Assembly (NCBI GenBank): GCA_964470965.1
Contig: CAYYIS010000024.1
Location: 1-64,000, forward strand
Reading direction: 5' to 3'
Length of the DNA: 64,000 nucleotides
Origin: CAYYIS01 sp964470965
Lineage (GTDB): Bacteria; JAAXHH01; JABIQT01
Below the pieces are notes generated by a model that worked only from the letters and a program-made list of their open reading frames with translations, was not told the origin of the DNA and searched no databases. Both the position numbers and the translations under genes were made by a program. Positions 18,866 through 28,898 of this stretch are shown piece by piece; positions within the stretch are counted from its first letter, which is position 1; each line of letters begins with the position of its first letter.

Positions 18866-20278
18866 TCATCCCACAATTTTATTCTCGGCCTCCCGTTCTT
18901 CGAGTGTCAGCTGGGGCCTGGAGAAGTAGTCCTTGGTCTTATGAACCACGAAGCCGCTCATGACGATAAGTGTCAATAGATTCGGGATAGCGAGCAAAGC
19001 GTTTGCGACGTCCGCCAAAGTCCAGACCAGCTGCAGTGCCGTAACGGAACCTATAAATATAACGACACAGAAGAACCAGCGATATGCGGTCGCTGCCGTG
19101 TGACCGAACAGGAAATCCGCGGCACGGTTGCCGTAATAGGCCTGTGTGATGGACGTGGACACCGCAAACATGGCCATAGCAACCGCGACGATGTATCCCC
19201 CCTGGCCGGGTAACCCCCGGTCGAAGGCTTCCGTTGTCAGTGACGCGCCGGTCTGACCGGTTACATATGAACCGGTGCAGAGGATGGCCAGGGCGGTCAT
19301 GGTATTGATGCCCAGGGTATCAATCATCGGTTCCATCATCGCGACCAGACCCTCCCGGACCGGTTCTTTGGTCTTAGCGGCCGCATGGGCAATGGGTGCG
19401 GTGCCCAGGCCCGCTTCGTTGGAGAATACGCCGCGTGCAGCGCCGAACGAGACCGCCTCACCGATCGTTGCGCCTGCAAACCCGCCTACTGCTGCCATCG
19501 GATTGAACGCGTAGTGAAAGATCATTTCAACAACGGACGGGATTGACTCCCAGTTCATAATCAGCAGGAACAGGACGCCCATGGCGTAGACAACCCCCAT
19601 AAACGGCACCAGTTTTCCGGTAACCGCGCCGATGCGCTTGATGCCACCGAGGATCACAACGCCTACCAGAATAGCCAGCACAATGCCGGTAACAAAATGA
19701 GGCACTCCGAAATTACCGCTCAGCGCATCGGCTGCAGAATTAGCCTGGGCCATGCCACCACCGGCAAGGGGGGACAACATCATGCAGAACGCAAAGAACA
19801 GAGCAAACGGATTTGCCAACGCTCGCAGTAAGGCATTTTCGGAACTGCCCAGCCCTTTGGTAATGTAATACATGGGACCGCCACGTACTACCCCTTCGTC
19901 CGTAATCTCCCGGTAATGCACCGCCATCATGCATTCCGCGTATTTGGACGCCATGCCAAATGCACCGGTGAGCCACATCCAGAAGATTGCTCCCGGTCCC
20001 CCGGATGCAATGGCGGTGGCCACCCCCGCGATGTTACCAGTGCCCACCGTCGAGGACAATGCCGAAGTAAGCGCTTGAAAATGGGAGACTTCGCCGGGAT
20101 CGTCATCGTTATCGTATAATCCGCGGGTCAGGTTGATGCTGTGACCCAGCTTCCGGGTCTGGATAAATTTAAGGCGGATGGTCAGCAGCAATCCGGTTCC
20201 GAGTAGCAGCGGCACCAAGAAATAAACACTCCACAGAAAATCCCGAAACCACGTCGCTCCAATTTCAAATGCTTCCAT
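18866..20278 (-). CDS. Sodium:alanine/glycine symporter (AGCS family)
   Basis: 470 aa with about ten membrane helices. Family motifs: FQALTSALSSTVGTGNIAGVATAI, GPGAIFWMWLTGAFGMASKYAE and GVFSNEAGLGTAPIAHAAA. Imports alanine or glycine with Na+. Upstream SD is weak. It belongs to the minus-strand run of transporter and peptidase genes, fitting amino-acid uptake after extracellular proteolysis. Confidence 0.92.
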   Translation of the reverse strand: MEAFEIGATWFRDFLWSVYFLVPLLLGTGLLLTIRLKFIQTRKLGHSINLTRGLYDNDDDPGEVSHFQALTSALSSTVGTGNIAGVATAIASGGPGAIFWMWLTGAFGMASKYAECMMAVHYREITDEGVVRGGPMYYITKGLGSSENALLRALANPFALFFAFCMMLSPLAGGGMAQANSAADALSGNFGVPHFVTGIVLAILVGVVILGGIKRIGAVTGKLVPFMGVVYAMGVLFLLIMNWESIPSVVEMIFHYAFNPMAAVGGFAGATIGEAVSFGAARGVFSNEAGLGTAPIAHAAAKTKEPVREGLVAMMEPMIDTLGINTMTALAILCTGSYVTGQTGASLTTEAFDRGLPGQGGYIVAVAMAMFAVSTSITQAYYGNRAADFLFGHTAATAYRWFFCVVIFIGSVTALQLVWTLADVANALLAIPNLLTLIVMSGFVVHKTKDYFSRPQLTLEEREAENKIVG

Positions 20279-20374
20279 GTTTGACTCGCTTTTTTTGACG
20301 ATGGAATATGATTGATGAATATTGGGTTGCGGTCGGACTTGACTAATCTACATGATCGATCGACGTTCCGCAAC

Positions 20375-20983
20375 TCAACGTCTGTGTAGGCAAATTGGAG
20401 ATTCTCTATCCTGTTCCCGAATGTGTTGTATCAGATCGGGGAAGAATTCGTGGAAGTGGGCTCCCATTACGTCGTAGTTGCGCTCCAGTTCTTCCACCCC
20501 ACCGGTCAATGTATTTGCTCTCTTTATCCGTAGGGATATGCCATCCAACGCCCTGGCGATACCGGCGGTGGTGCCATAGGCCACCAGCCAGTCCTGCTCG
20601 ATCATATGCCGTAGCATCTTTCGCATGGAGATAGGCAATTCACCCGAATAGTTGCGAAAGGTCGCATACATCTCTTGGGCGAACACCGGTAATTCAACCG
20701 AGGAGTACGTCTCCCAGTTTCTGGCAAGGAAATGATCGTAGCAGACATCTACGATGATGCCGGAAAAACGGCGCCGTCTGTCGCTTATCAGCCGCTTGCT
20801 GGCCACCACTAAGTCGTGTGTATCCGTAAATTTGTCCACCACACGATGCCGAGTGATAGCCGTAACAATGGCGGGGCCATAGGACTCTACCGCCGCTGCC
20901 CCTTTCACGAAATCCGCCATTAAATTGCCCAAACGTGACTCGGGGTTATCGTCTGACAAATAGAGGTGAGCAAGAAAATTCAT
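20375..20983 (-). CDS. acpH: Acyl carrier protein phosphodiesterase
   Basis: 202 aa beginning MNFLAHLYLSDDNPESRLGNLMADFVKG, the AcpH family start, with FTDTHDLVVASKRLISDRRRRFSGIIVDVCYDHFLARNW following. The enzyme removes 4'-phosphopantetheine from ACP. The longer frame upstream lies inside the permease gene and is rejected; ATG 20983 overlaps the permease stop by 4 nt. Its link to transport is probably just operon position. Confidence 0.9.
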   Translation of the reverse strand: MNFLAHLYLSDDNPESRLGNLMADFVKGAAAVESYGPAIVTAITRHRVVDKFTDTHDLVVASKRLISDRRRRFSGIIVDVCYDHFLARNWETYSSVELPVFAQEMYATFRNYSGELPISMRKMLRHMIEQDWLVAYGTTAGIARALDGISLRIKRANTLTGGVEELERNYDVMGAHFHEFFPDLIQHIREQDRESPICLHRR

Positions 20984-22458
20984 TGGCTTATTGGCACGTT
21001 GGATCGTGACATAGCAAATTCCTCTTCCGGTGACAGCACCATGCGGTGGCGAGCGTATATCCAGAAATAGGCAATACCCATCAGGAACCAGGCTGCGCAT
21101 CCGTAGACGCCCACGACATAGTCCTCGTTGAGGAACAGAAAAACGAACGTCACCGATGCCACAAGACCCGAAACAGAGGCACCCCAACGCCCCATGGGAC
21201 TAATATAGGGACGGTCTATGTGGGGATATCGGTTTCTCAAGACGATGAATGAAATCATCTGCATGATGTACGCGATCATTGCACCGAACACCGCCATGTT
21301 GAGTAGGACACCACCCACCGGCACGCCACCGAAGGTGTCCTCGCCGAATTCGATGATCAGTGCCACGCCAAATCCGACCACCGCGCCGGCAACCAGCGCG
21401 ATGTGCGGCGTCTTGCGCTTTCTGTGGGTTACGGACAGCCATTTGGGAAGGTAACCGGCGCGGCTGAGTGAATAAATATTACGGCCGTATGCATAAATAA
21501 TCGCGTGAAAACTGGCCACCAGGCCGGCAACCGCCACGAGGGCAAGCAACGCAGACCCGGTACCCGTGCCAAAAACGGTACGAAAAGCCAGAAACAACGG
21601 TTCGTCAGACGAGCCGACGGTCGCACTGCCCGGTGCGATACCCGCATTGAGGAACAAGGTCAGGAACGAGGCGGTTATCAAGGTGGCGATGCCGTACATC
21701 AATCCTTTGGGGATGTCACGTTTTGGATCATGTGATTCCTCAGCAGCCAGCGGCAGCTGTTCGATGGCCAGATAAAACCATATGGCAAAGGGCAATGCCT
21801 TTGCCACACCGGTCCAACCTTTGGGCAGCCAGCGGGACTGACCGGGGTCCGGTTCTATGTTCAGGGCGTGCTCCCAGGAGAAATACGGGATCGCACCGAC
21901 CCAGAAAACGCAGAGAATACCGAGGGCCAGAAACGTAATCAGCACCGTGAAGCGGAAGGTGACCTCTACGCCTAAAATGTTCAGCCCTACAAAAACCAGA
22001 TAGGCGACCAGCCACCAGACAGGGCCCGGTATGACCAGACCAAACAATTCATTGAATACGGTGCCCATGTAACCGCCGATCCCTACGACGATTACAGCGG
22101 GTGTGAGCACGTATTCCATGTTTTCGGCAAGACCCGTTATGAACCCACCCCAGGGACCCAGCGCCGTGCGTCCGAAAGAGTACGCTCCGCCCGTGTGCGG
22201 TAGTGCCGGAGACATTTCCGCGATGGAATAACACATACCGATATACATGACGGAGATTATGACGGTCGCTATAAACAGACCCCCGAAACCACCAGCCGCC
22301 AGACCGAAATTCCAACCGAAAAAATCACCCGATATCACTGCGCCGACACCCAACGCCCAGAGAGACCACACTCCGGCATATCGCTTTAGCAAGCGTTTTC
22401 CGAGATAGTCTTCGCCAACGGTGGTGTAGGTAACCAGGTCAGATCCCTTGTCGGGCAT
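20980..22458 (-). CDS. eat: Ethanolamine permease-like APC transporter
   Basis: 492 aa with about 12 helices. The stretch from GVGAVISGDFFGWNFGLAAG through MYIGMCYSIAEMSPALPHTG, TALGPWGGFITGLAENMEYV and LTPAVIVVGIGGY matches ethanolamine permeases of the APC superfamily. No eut genes are adjacent, so the substrate could be another small amine or amino acid. The gene starts 2 nt after the stop of a 42-aa membrane peptide and has no good SD of its own, implying translational coupling. Confidence 0.88.
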   Translation of the reverse strand: MPDKGSDLVTYTTVGEDYLGKRLLKRYAGVWSLWALGVGAVISGDFFGWNFGLAAGGFGGLFIATVIISVMYIGMCYSIAEMSPALPHTGGAYSFGRTALGPWGGFITGLAENMEYVLTPAVIVVGIGGYMGTVFNELFGLVIPGPVWWLVAYLVFVGLNILGVEVTFRFTVLITFLALGILCVFWVGAIPYFSWEHALNIEPDPGQSRWLPKGWTGVAKALPFAIWFYLAIEQLPLAAEESHDPKRDIPKGLMYGIATLITASFLTLFLNAGIAPGSATVGSSDEPLFLAFRTVFGTGTGSALLALVAVAGLVASFHAIIYAYGRNIYSLSRAGYLPKWLSVTHRKRKTPHIALVAGAVVGFGVALIIEFGEDTFGGVPVGGVLLNMAVFGAMIAYIMQMISFIVLRNRYPHIDRPYISPMGRWGASVSGLVASVTFVFLFLNEDYVVGVYGCAAWFLMGIAYFWIYARHRMVLSPEEEFAMSRSNVPISQ

Positions 22459-22460
22459 AA

Positions 22461-22589
22461 TCAGGGCAAAAAGAGGAATAAAATGTAAACCACCACCGCG
22501 AGTAATATGATAAGCGTGGTAGGTATGATAGCCAGGAGAATGGCGTAGTTGTTTCTATCGTTGAAGTAGGCGGCCCATTTTTCAAGCAC
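22461..22589 (-). CDS. 42-aa single-TM peptide upstream of the amine permease
   Basis: GTG start at 22589, preceded by AGGGA seven bases upstream. A hydrophilic head (LEKWAAYFNDRNNY) is followed by one long hydrophobic helix (AILLAIIPTTLIILLAVVVY) and the end ILFLFLP. A longer frame to 22655 would overlap the cyclase gene. Placed between the cyclase stop and the permease start (2-nt gap), it looks like a transporter-associated small protein, the second such arrangement in the window. Function unknown. Confidence 0.6.
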   Translation of the reverse strand: MLEKWAAYFNDRNNYAILLAIIPTTLIILLAVVVYILFLFLP

Positions 22590-22605
22590 GGCATGATCCC
22601 TCACA

Positions 22606-24390
22606 TTACGGTAAAATTGAGACGGCCCGGCCGGGACCGCCGTGATTGTTCTCAATCTTCGGATTCAGGAAGATGAAAAACGCGCCGGTCGGCGGCAGTC
22701 TGCCTAGACTGATTAGGTATTCGGTGAAGACCATTTCCGCGTTGACGGCGGCCCAGTGGGTCATCATAGATTCTTTCGCATTCACAGATCCCATGTCAGG
22801 CGCATCGATGCCAACATGCCGGACACCTTTTTGGGCGATATACCGGATTGCTTCCGCCGTGGGTGCAGGCCAGCCTTCGGAAAGTCCGTCGAGGGGAGAT
22901 TTTATCGTCCGCTCGACTACGTTACGTTCGAATTTTCGGAAATAGGTATCCGTGTGTCCGGTGTGGAATAACACCACGTCCCCTTTTATGAGATCACCAT
23001 ATGCTGCTTCGTGGGCTTGAACGTCATTCACGGTGATAGCCGGTGAAGCGGGCCAATCGCTCTCACGCGTCGTTCCGATCCGGTGTCGTACGTCGATCAC
23101 GCGGGCCGGCCCCATAAGATAATGCACCGGAATTTGATCGGACGTTTTGTCCGTACGGCTGAGGCTACCGAACCTGGATTCGAATTCCTGTAGGACTGTC
23201 CGGGTCGCTACATCGTACGATGAGACATCGAATCCCGGCGGAGGTCCGTAATGGGCCGGCGGATCGATATGAGTGCCGGTGTGAGCATCCATCATGTGAG
23301 TGTTGACCCAGTAAGGGCCGAATGGACCTGTAAAATCAGTCACGGGATTGACAGCATGATACGGAAACGCGTAGTTACCCAAACCACGACCAGGCCACCA
23401 GACAGGGTATTCAACAGAGAGGGGTACTGATAGATCCACGACGCGATATGCTTTTATTGATTTGATCAACGCCGCTGCCAGCTCAGGATCTGTGATAGCC
23501 GCCGCACGGGTTTCAGCGGTGGGAGAATTTACATGATTCACAGGCAGCGAAATATAAAGGGACCCGTTCGGCACCCGGTCCAGGTTCATGATACCTTCCG
23601 TGTGTGCGGCACCGTGTTTGAAGTGTCCCAAATGGCTTTCCAGGGCCAGGGGAATCTCGGACATGCCGGCCGGACCGGGTTCAGAGTATTTGGACGGTCC
23701 AAGGGCTCCCATACTCGGGCTGTCGACCCCCATGATCCAAACACCTTTGCTGCCCACATAATCCGCCGCATCGAAATCGGGAGCCGGCCAAGCGGGCGCC
23801 GTACCGGCAATCGGATCAATAACAAAACGGCTGCCTTCGGGCATGGGGAGATCATATCTGTTGTTGAACCCACTCCAGTACAGCACTGCATCGCCCTCCC
23901 CCATAGGACGGTACGCCTGTTCCGCGGCTTTTATGATATCGACCGTAAATATGGGACTGACACCATTCGGCGCCTGGTCCAACAGGTTTCGTCCGTCGAT
24001 CTTGAAAACCTCTCCAAACCAGCGCCATACCGGGATCCGATCGACCGTGAGCGAACCATAATAATGGGCGTTGGGCAGACCACTCCCCTGCGGTGGCATC
24101 ATGTGGGTGGGCGAATCAGTCTGAGTGGCGGTGTTCTCATCGACAATGAGAACATCCGAAGCCCAGGGGCCTGGACCATGCTTGATATAAGGTACAACGA
24201 GCGGCTGATGGTGAAGCTGACCGCCGGGCCAATTCTGGTAATGTTTAAGTGAGATGACCGGAGAAAGGTCGACCACGGTCTCTGATGTGACCGCCCGGTA
24301 TTGTGCTACGGCCCTTCCTGAAATTCCTGTGAGGACCAGAAGTGCACCGACGAACAGGGAATATTTGAATCTGCGGGTATTATAATTCAT
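22606..24390 (-). CDS. Secreted tandem cyclase-family protein (kynurenine formamidase fold)
   Basis: 594 aa with signal peptide (FVGALLVLTGISGRAVAQ). Two cyclase-like domains. The second (about 320-590) has the intact metal motif HTGTHIDPPAHY and VVLFHTGHTDTYF. The first (about 35-310) aligns through VVDLSPVISLKHYQNWPGG but has NTATQTDSPTHM where the HxGTHxDxPxH motif should be, so it has lost the leading His ligands and is probably not catalytic. The family hydrolyses formamides and similar cyclic substrates, using Zn or Mn. It starts 3 nt after the M16 gene. Confidence 0.82.
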   Translation of the reverse strand: MNYNTRRFKYSLFVGALLVLTGISGRAVAQYRAVTSETVVDLSPVISLKHYQNWPGGQLHHQPLVVPYIKHGPGPWASDVLIVDENTATQTDSPTHMMPPQGSGLPNAHYYGSLTVDRIPVWRWFGEVFKIDGRNLLDQAPNGVSPIFTVDIIKAAEQAYRPMGEGDAVLYWSGFNNRYDLPMPEGSRFVIDPIAGTAPAWPAPDFDAADYVGSKGVWIMGVDSPSMGALGPSKYSEPGPAGMSEIPLALESHLGHFKHGAAHTEGIMNLDRVPNGSLYISLPVNHVNSPTAETRAAAITDPELAAALIKSIKAYRVVDLSVPLSVEYPVWWPGRGLGNYAFPYHAVNPVTDFTGPFGPYWVNTHMMDAHTGTHIDPPAHYGPPPGFDVSSYDVATRTVLQEFESRFGSLSRTDKTSDQIPVHYLMGPARVIDVRHRIGTTRESDWPASPAITVNDVQAHEAAYGDLIKGDVVLFHTGHTDTYFRKFERNVVERTIKSPLDGLSEGWPAPTAEAIRYIAQKGVRHVGIDAPDMGSVNAKESMMTHWAAVNAEMVFTEYLISLGRLPPTGAFFIFLNPKIENNHGGPGRAVSILP

Positions 24391-24393
24391 GCT

Positions 24394-26523
24394 TTAACGC
24401 TCCACCGTAAACATGTCATCTGGAACAGTCGGGTTAATGATTATTTCAACGACCGTAGACTCACCGACTTTCTGACCATTGCTCATTATCAATGTCTTGA
24501 ACGGCAGTAAAATACCATCGATATTACGGTAATCCGATAGAAACTCTACTGTTTCCTCGGGACCGTTCGGCGTCATATTCTGAGAACTCCGTTTGATCGG
24601 CAACATGGTTGATGCGTCGAAAAACATTCTAAAACTGAGTGCGTCAGGGGGGCTGAACAGGATGACCTCAGTAGGGGTTCCATTGATATCCTCGGAACCG
24701 AGGTACTGCACCTGCAGCCCTGCCACATCGCTGTGGCGGTATAGATACGTCAGATCCTGCCAGGTGTTGTTGATAAGATTTTCTTTGACGGACGGCGGCG
24801 CAGGTTGAGAGCCCATGGGAGTGACAAGCCAGGCCAAACCGCTATTCATGATCTGGACCATCTGCCCCTGAGGAAAATCCATGACTACCCGATACCGATC
24901 CGGAAACGCCATAGTACGCACCAGTCCGATCTCAACCTCCCCCTGCGGGGTGACCATGATGGCCTGACCTTTTTCCTGAATGGCTTGAATTCTCTTGATG
25001 GCATCCGAACCACCGGCAGCCTCGATGGCCTGGTTCAGTATGGCACGTCCCACGGCGATGTCATCTTCGGTCGCCTCTGGCTGTTCTACTTCTGGACCAG
25101 TAACAGAAATATCGATTTCGTTCACGGCACCGAGGGATGCCAGCGGCGTTCCGAACTCGTTGCCGTTCCCGACCACAAGAATTCGGACATTGTCCGGTTT
25201 GAGGTATGTCTGCGCCACCCGACGCACATCTGCACTGGTGACTTTCTCGATTCCGGTTTTGGTGCGTTCGAGAAAATCCTTGGGGTAATCGTAATATTCA
25301 TAGGTCATCTGGCGGTCGATTACTTCACCCTTCGTATCAAAGTTGAACACGAAGGAATTGAGGAAACTCTCTTTGGCCAATGCTAATTCCTCATCGGACA
25401 CGTCCTCCTGTATCATGCGTTCGACTTCACGCAGCAGGGACCGGATGGCCTCGACGGTGGTACTGGACTGGGTCATACAGCCCACGTAGAATAAACCGGG
25501 GTAATCGTAGTTGGCGCTGTACCGGCCGAACACCGCGTAGGCCAGTCCCTGATCCGAGCGTACGTTCTTCATAAGCCGACCGGAGAAACCGCCGCTCAAA
25601 ATATCGTTCATCACCTGAAGCGCAAAATAGTCGGGATTGTTCCGCAGGCCACCAATATGGCCCAGGTAAATACTGCTCTGGTTGACATCCGTTTTTTCGA
25701 TATAATGAACTGAAGAATCATACGTATAATTCAACGTCGGAGTTTTGGCCCGATTCAGCTTGCCTTTCTTCCAGGAAGCAAAGGCGGCCGCGATCGTCTC
25801 ACCCATGGCTTTCGCATCGAAGTCTCCGGAGATACCGACCATCACATTATTGGGCAGGAAGTATCGCTTGTGGAAAGCCACCAGGTCATCCCTGGTGATC
25901 GCATCTATGGTCCTGAATTCACTGTGGCGGGCGAAAACACTTTCTGCGCCGTATATGAGCTTACTGAATTCGCGCCCCGCGATGCTCTGGGCGTCATCAT
26001 TCCGGCGGGAAATACCCGATCGAATCTGCACCTTCTGTAATTCGATCTTATCCTCCGGGAAAGCCGGATTCATAAGCACTTGGACAAGGATCGGCAGTGC
26101 GGTGCCCAGGTTTTCCTTGAGTACGGACATGCTCGCGAAACCAGATGCCCTGCCGATGCCAGTTTCAATCGATGCCCCGATCCCCTCCATCTCTTCATCG
26201 ATCTCGTCCCCGCTCATGGTGGCCGTCCCACCGCTGCGCATCACCGCACCGGTGATGGCGGCCAACCCGATTTTGTCTCCCGGTTCGTCGATGGACCCCA
26301 CGCCGATGCGTGCCCTCAGGTTGATAAGCGGTAGGCTGTGGTCCTCAACCATATAGACAATGATGCCATTTTTCAGCGTGACCCGGATCGCTTCTGGCAC
26401 TTGAATTTCATTAAGCGGTGGGTAGGTAAGTTCTTTATAATGCTTCTGTGCCGCCGCCTCAGAACCCGACAGGGCAATGAGCGCGAAGGCGAAAGTAATT
26501 TGTATGAGTCGGCTTATATTCAT
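24394..26523 (-). CDS. M16 peptidase-like protein, non-catalytic subunit with C-terminal LolA-like domain
   Basis: 709 aa, signal peptide ending SEAAAQ. Two M16 halves follow, but where HxxEH is expected the sequence is LAAITGAVMRSGG, so the zinc site is absent. The Arg/Tyr motif of inactive subunits is present (GGFSGRLMKNVRSDQGLAYAV). The last 200 residues (from about AIKRIQAIQEKGQAIM) resemble outer-membrane lipoprotein-sorting (LolA-like) folds, ending NPTVPDDMFTVER. It pairs with the active M16 gene 18 nt upstream. Confidence 0.85.
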   Translation of the reverse strand: MNISRLIQITFAFALIALSGSEAAAQKHYKELTYPPLNEIQVPEAIRVTLKNGIIVYMVEDHSLPLINLRARIGVGSIDEPGDKIGLAAITGAVMRSGGTATMSGDEIDEEMEGIGASIETGIGRASGFASMSVLKENLGTALPILVQVLMNPAFPEDKIELQKVQIRSGISRRNDDAQSIAGREFSKLIYGAESVFARHSEFRTIDAITRDDLVAFHKRYFLPNNVMVGISGDFDAKAMGETIAAAFASWKKGKLNRAKTPTLNYTYDSSVHYIEKTDVNQSSIYLGHIGGLRNNPDYFALQVMNDILSGGFSGRLMKNVRSDQGLAYAVFGRYSANYDYPGLFYVGCMTQSSTTVEAIRSLLREVERMIQEDVSDEELALAKESFLNSFVFNFDTKGEVIDRQMTYEYYDYPKDFLERTKTGIEKVTSADVRRVAQTYLKPDNVRILVVGNGNEFGTPLASLGAVNEIDISVTGPEVEQPEATEDDIAVGRAILNQAIEAAGGSDAIKRIQAIQEKGQAIMVTPQGEVEIGLVRTMAFPDRYRVVMDFPQGQMVQIMNSGLAWLVTPMGSQPAPPSVKENLINNTWQDLTYLYRHSDVAGLQVQYLGSEDINGTPTEVILFSPPDALSFRMFFDASTMLPIKRSSQNMTPNGPEETVEFLSDYRNIDGILLPFKTLIMSNGQKVGESTVVEIIINPTVPDDMFTVER

Positions 26524-26541
26524 TTATACCACCTCTTTGCC

Positions 26542-28044
26542 CTATTGGTCTGTCGTTTTGATCATCGCCACCGTGCGCTGTTTTTTAACCAGATACTGTT
26601 TCGCTACCCGCTGCAAATCCTCGGCAGTGATACCATTGATCTGGTCGAGCATGTAAAACAGGTTCCGCCAATCACCCGTAAGCACATGAGTATAGGCCAG
26701 TTGCCCGGCCAGCCCGGAATTGGAGGCCAGAGATCGTACCAGGTCGGTGCGGGCCCGTGATTTAGCCTTTTGGAGTTCCGCTTCAGAAACCGGTTCGTTC
26801 CTGATTCGTTCGATCTCCTCGTTAATCACAGCTTCACATTCATCAGCGGTATGTCCCTGGCTCGGGAACGAGAAAAACACCATCATATTAGGATATTTGC
26901 TACCTGGAAAATCTGTGAATGTAGACGCATTGACCGCGATCTTCTTTTCCTTGACCATCGTCTTATACAACCGGCTCGTCCTCCCCCGTCCCAGGATATC
27001 GGACAGGACGTTGAATACCAAGTCGTCTTTATGACGGATATCCACTTTATGGTAACCCATGAGCAGCACCGGCTGGGATCGGTCCTCGACGATGATGCGT
27101 CGCTCGCCCAACTGGGGCGGTTCTACCGTTTCCACCGGCGCCGGTTTGGGTTTTCCCGGCAGGCGTCCGAAGTAGGTCTGTGCCAACTGCTTCACCTGAA
27201 CCGGATCGACATCACCTACCAGGACGATAGTGAGGTTACTGGCGCTGTAGTATTTGTCGAAGAAAACCCTTGCTTCCTCCCGAGTGACCGTGGCCAGATC
27301 GGACATATGTCCGACGTTCGGCTCTCCGTATGGATGCGCCTTGTAGGACGCCGCGATCATCTCCTCTACAAGACGGCCGACCGGACTACTTTCGGTTCGC
27401 ATCCGTCTCTCTTCCATGACCACCTCTTTTTCAATATAGAACTCGCGCAACACCGGATTGAAAAATCGGTCCGATTCAAGGGAGAAAAACAATTCAATTT
27501 TATTAGATGGAAGGCTGTAGAAATAGCGTGTCGCGTCCGCACCTGTGGTGGCGTTCAAGCCAACCACACCGGCCCGCGCCAGCACTTCGTCCATTTCGCT
27601 GGATACCGCCCATTCTTTGGCGGACTTCGTGGCCATGTCGAAGGCTTCCTCCAGAAACGCGATTCTGTCCCCATCCGCGAGAGAACCTTTGTTCCGTTCC
27701 GTCCGGAGTTCCTTGAAGGCCCGGTCCACCTGGGCCATAGCCTTAAGCTCTTCCTCAAGGCCTTTGCTGCCGGTTGTTCTGGTTCCTTTGAATGCCATAT
27801 GCTCGAAGATATGGGCCAGGCCAGTTATCCCCTTTACCTCGTCCACCGATCCCACATCCGCGTAAGTCATTAGCGATACCACAGGAGCCTCGTGCCTCTC
27901 TACCACCAGAAATGTGAGTCCGTTTTCGAGCGTGAATTCCGTCACGGTCTTCTCAAACGCCGCCAGGTCCTGCGCATATATTAACTGAGGCAACGTGAGA
28001 CACAGAAAGAAGGTGAGTAGCCCTATGTATTTTCTGCTGCGCAT
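26542..28044 (-). CDS. M16 zinc peptidase, catalytic subunit
   Basis: 500 aa with signal peptide (YIGLLTFFLCLTLPQLIYAQ). Inverted zinc motif HIFEH at residues 78-82 in GLAHIFEHMAFKGT, with the downstream acidic stretch of the site before NATTGADATRYFYSLP. Probably forms a heterodimer with the inactive partner encoded next, as in other paired M16 peptidases, and degrades peptides in the periplasm. SD AAAGGAG. First gene of the minus-strand run that continues to 9240. Confidence 0.9.
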   Translation of the reverse strand: MRSRKYIGLLTFFLCLTLPQLIYAQDLAAFEKTVTEFTLENGLTFLVVERHEAPVVSLMTYADVGSVDEVKGITGLAHIFEHMAFKGTRTTGSKGLEEELKAMAQVDRAFKELRTERNKGSLADGDRIAFLEEAFDMATKSAKEWAVSSEMDEVLARAGVVGLNATTGADATRYFYSLPSNKIELFFSLESDRFFNPVLREFYIEKEVVMEERRMRTESSPVGRLVEEMIAASYKAHPYGEPNVGHMSDLATVTREEARVFFDKYYSASNLTIVLVGDVDPVQVKQLAQTYFGRLPGKPKPAPVETVEPPQLGERRIIVEDRSQPVLLMGYHKVDIRHKDDLVFNVLSDILGRGRTSRLYKTMVKEKKIAVNASTFTDFPGSKYPNMMVFFSFPSQGHTADECEAVINEEIERIRNEPVSEAELQKAKSRARTDLVRSLASNSGLAGQLAYTHVLTGDWRNLFYMLDQINGITAEDLQRVAKQYLVKKQRTVAMIKTTDQ

Positions 28045-28898
28045 TTGAGGCTCCTTTAAGTTGCCGCAATTTCTCTAAAAAAACTGAAGGGGAACACACA
28101 TCGAAAGTCGGAAGGTTGCCAACTCAACAGGTTTTAAGCTGGGATCCCCGCCCGGTTGCCTGTCAGTCATCAGCAGCCGTACTGTACGAACACTGTAAAT
28201 GGATTCCCCACTATGATAGCGTCCGGGTATGACATACATTTATTGTGCGGACCGAATAAATCAAAATGATCGTAATAACATTAATAGAATAAAATAAATA
28301 TGCAAGCGACATTTGCAGGTAAATCTCCTATACATTATATTGCAGGAACTCGAACAGAATGGTACATGGGATACGCTCACCAACAAAACGACTGCAACTC
28401 GCTGTCTTGCTTAAAAAAATTTATTCTGCATCATTGAATCGGAATATTATTCACCCCATGAAGGTATTTGCTCTGCAAAAATCATCGGAGGGCGTGTCAC
28501 TGAATTATCTGCGGCAACACCATATGAAACCGGAAAACACACGCCACGGTGGATCATCGTAGTCAATCAAAATGGATCAGAGACACCAACCGGTTCGACG
28601 GGCAGGTCGACGCCTCTACGGTACGGCGATATAGCCCCTCAACGCCATACATCATTGAAACATCCTGTTTACGAAATGACCCGGTACCTTGGGGTGTAAA
28701 GGCCTGAATAGTAACACCAATTCAGTATGAATTGCGTCCGGGCAGGTCTGGCGCGGCGTGTTAAATAAAATGGCGGTGCACAAAGGTAACTTAAAGTGGA
28801 GGTAAACGCCTTAACCAGCATCGGCATTCACAGAAAGCGGATTTCAAAACACACCCCCTATTGTGTGGGTGTGGCGATGCGTGAATCAGGAGGACCGG
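28045..28898. other. Divergent intergenic region, 854 nt
   Basis: Separates the M16 gene (-) from the POT gene (+). An AT-rich tract lies at about 28240-28340 and a perfect inverted repeat at 28718-28734. A 67-codon frame at 28359-28562 has no SD or family resemblance and is not called. Promoters for both flanking genes are expected here but none is clear. Confidence 0.6.
28718..28734. repeat. Perfect inverted repeat CAATTC-5-GAATTG
   Basis: Six-base arms around AGTAT, about 165 bp before the POT transporter gene. Size and symmetry suit a dimeric regulator site, but it may be chance. Confidence 0.35.

Noticed and set aside
26770..27873. 367-codon open frame on the plus strand
   Set aside because: It lies fully antisense to the catalytic M16 gene, whose motifs are clear; composition is typical of a shadow frame and it has no SD or family motif.
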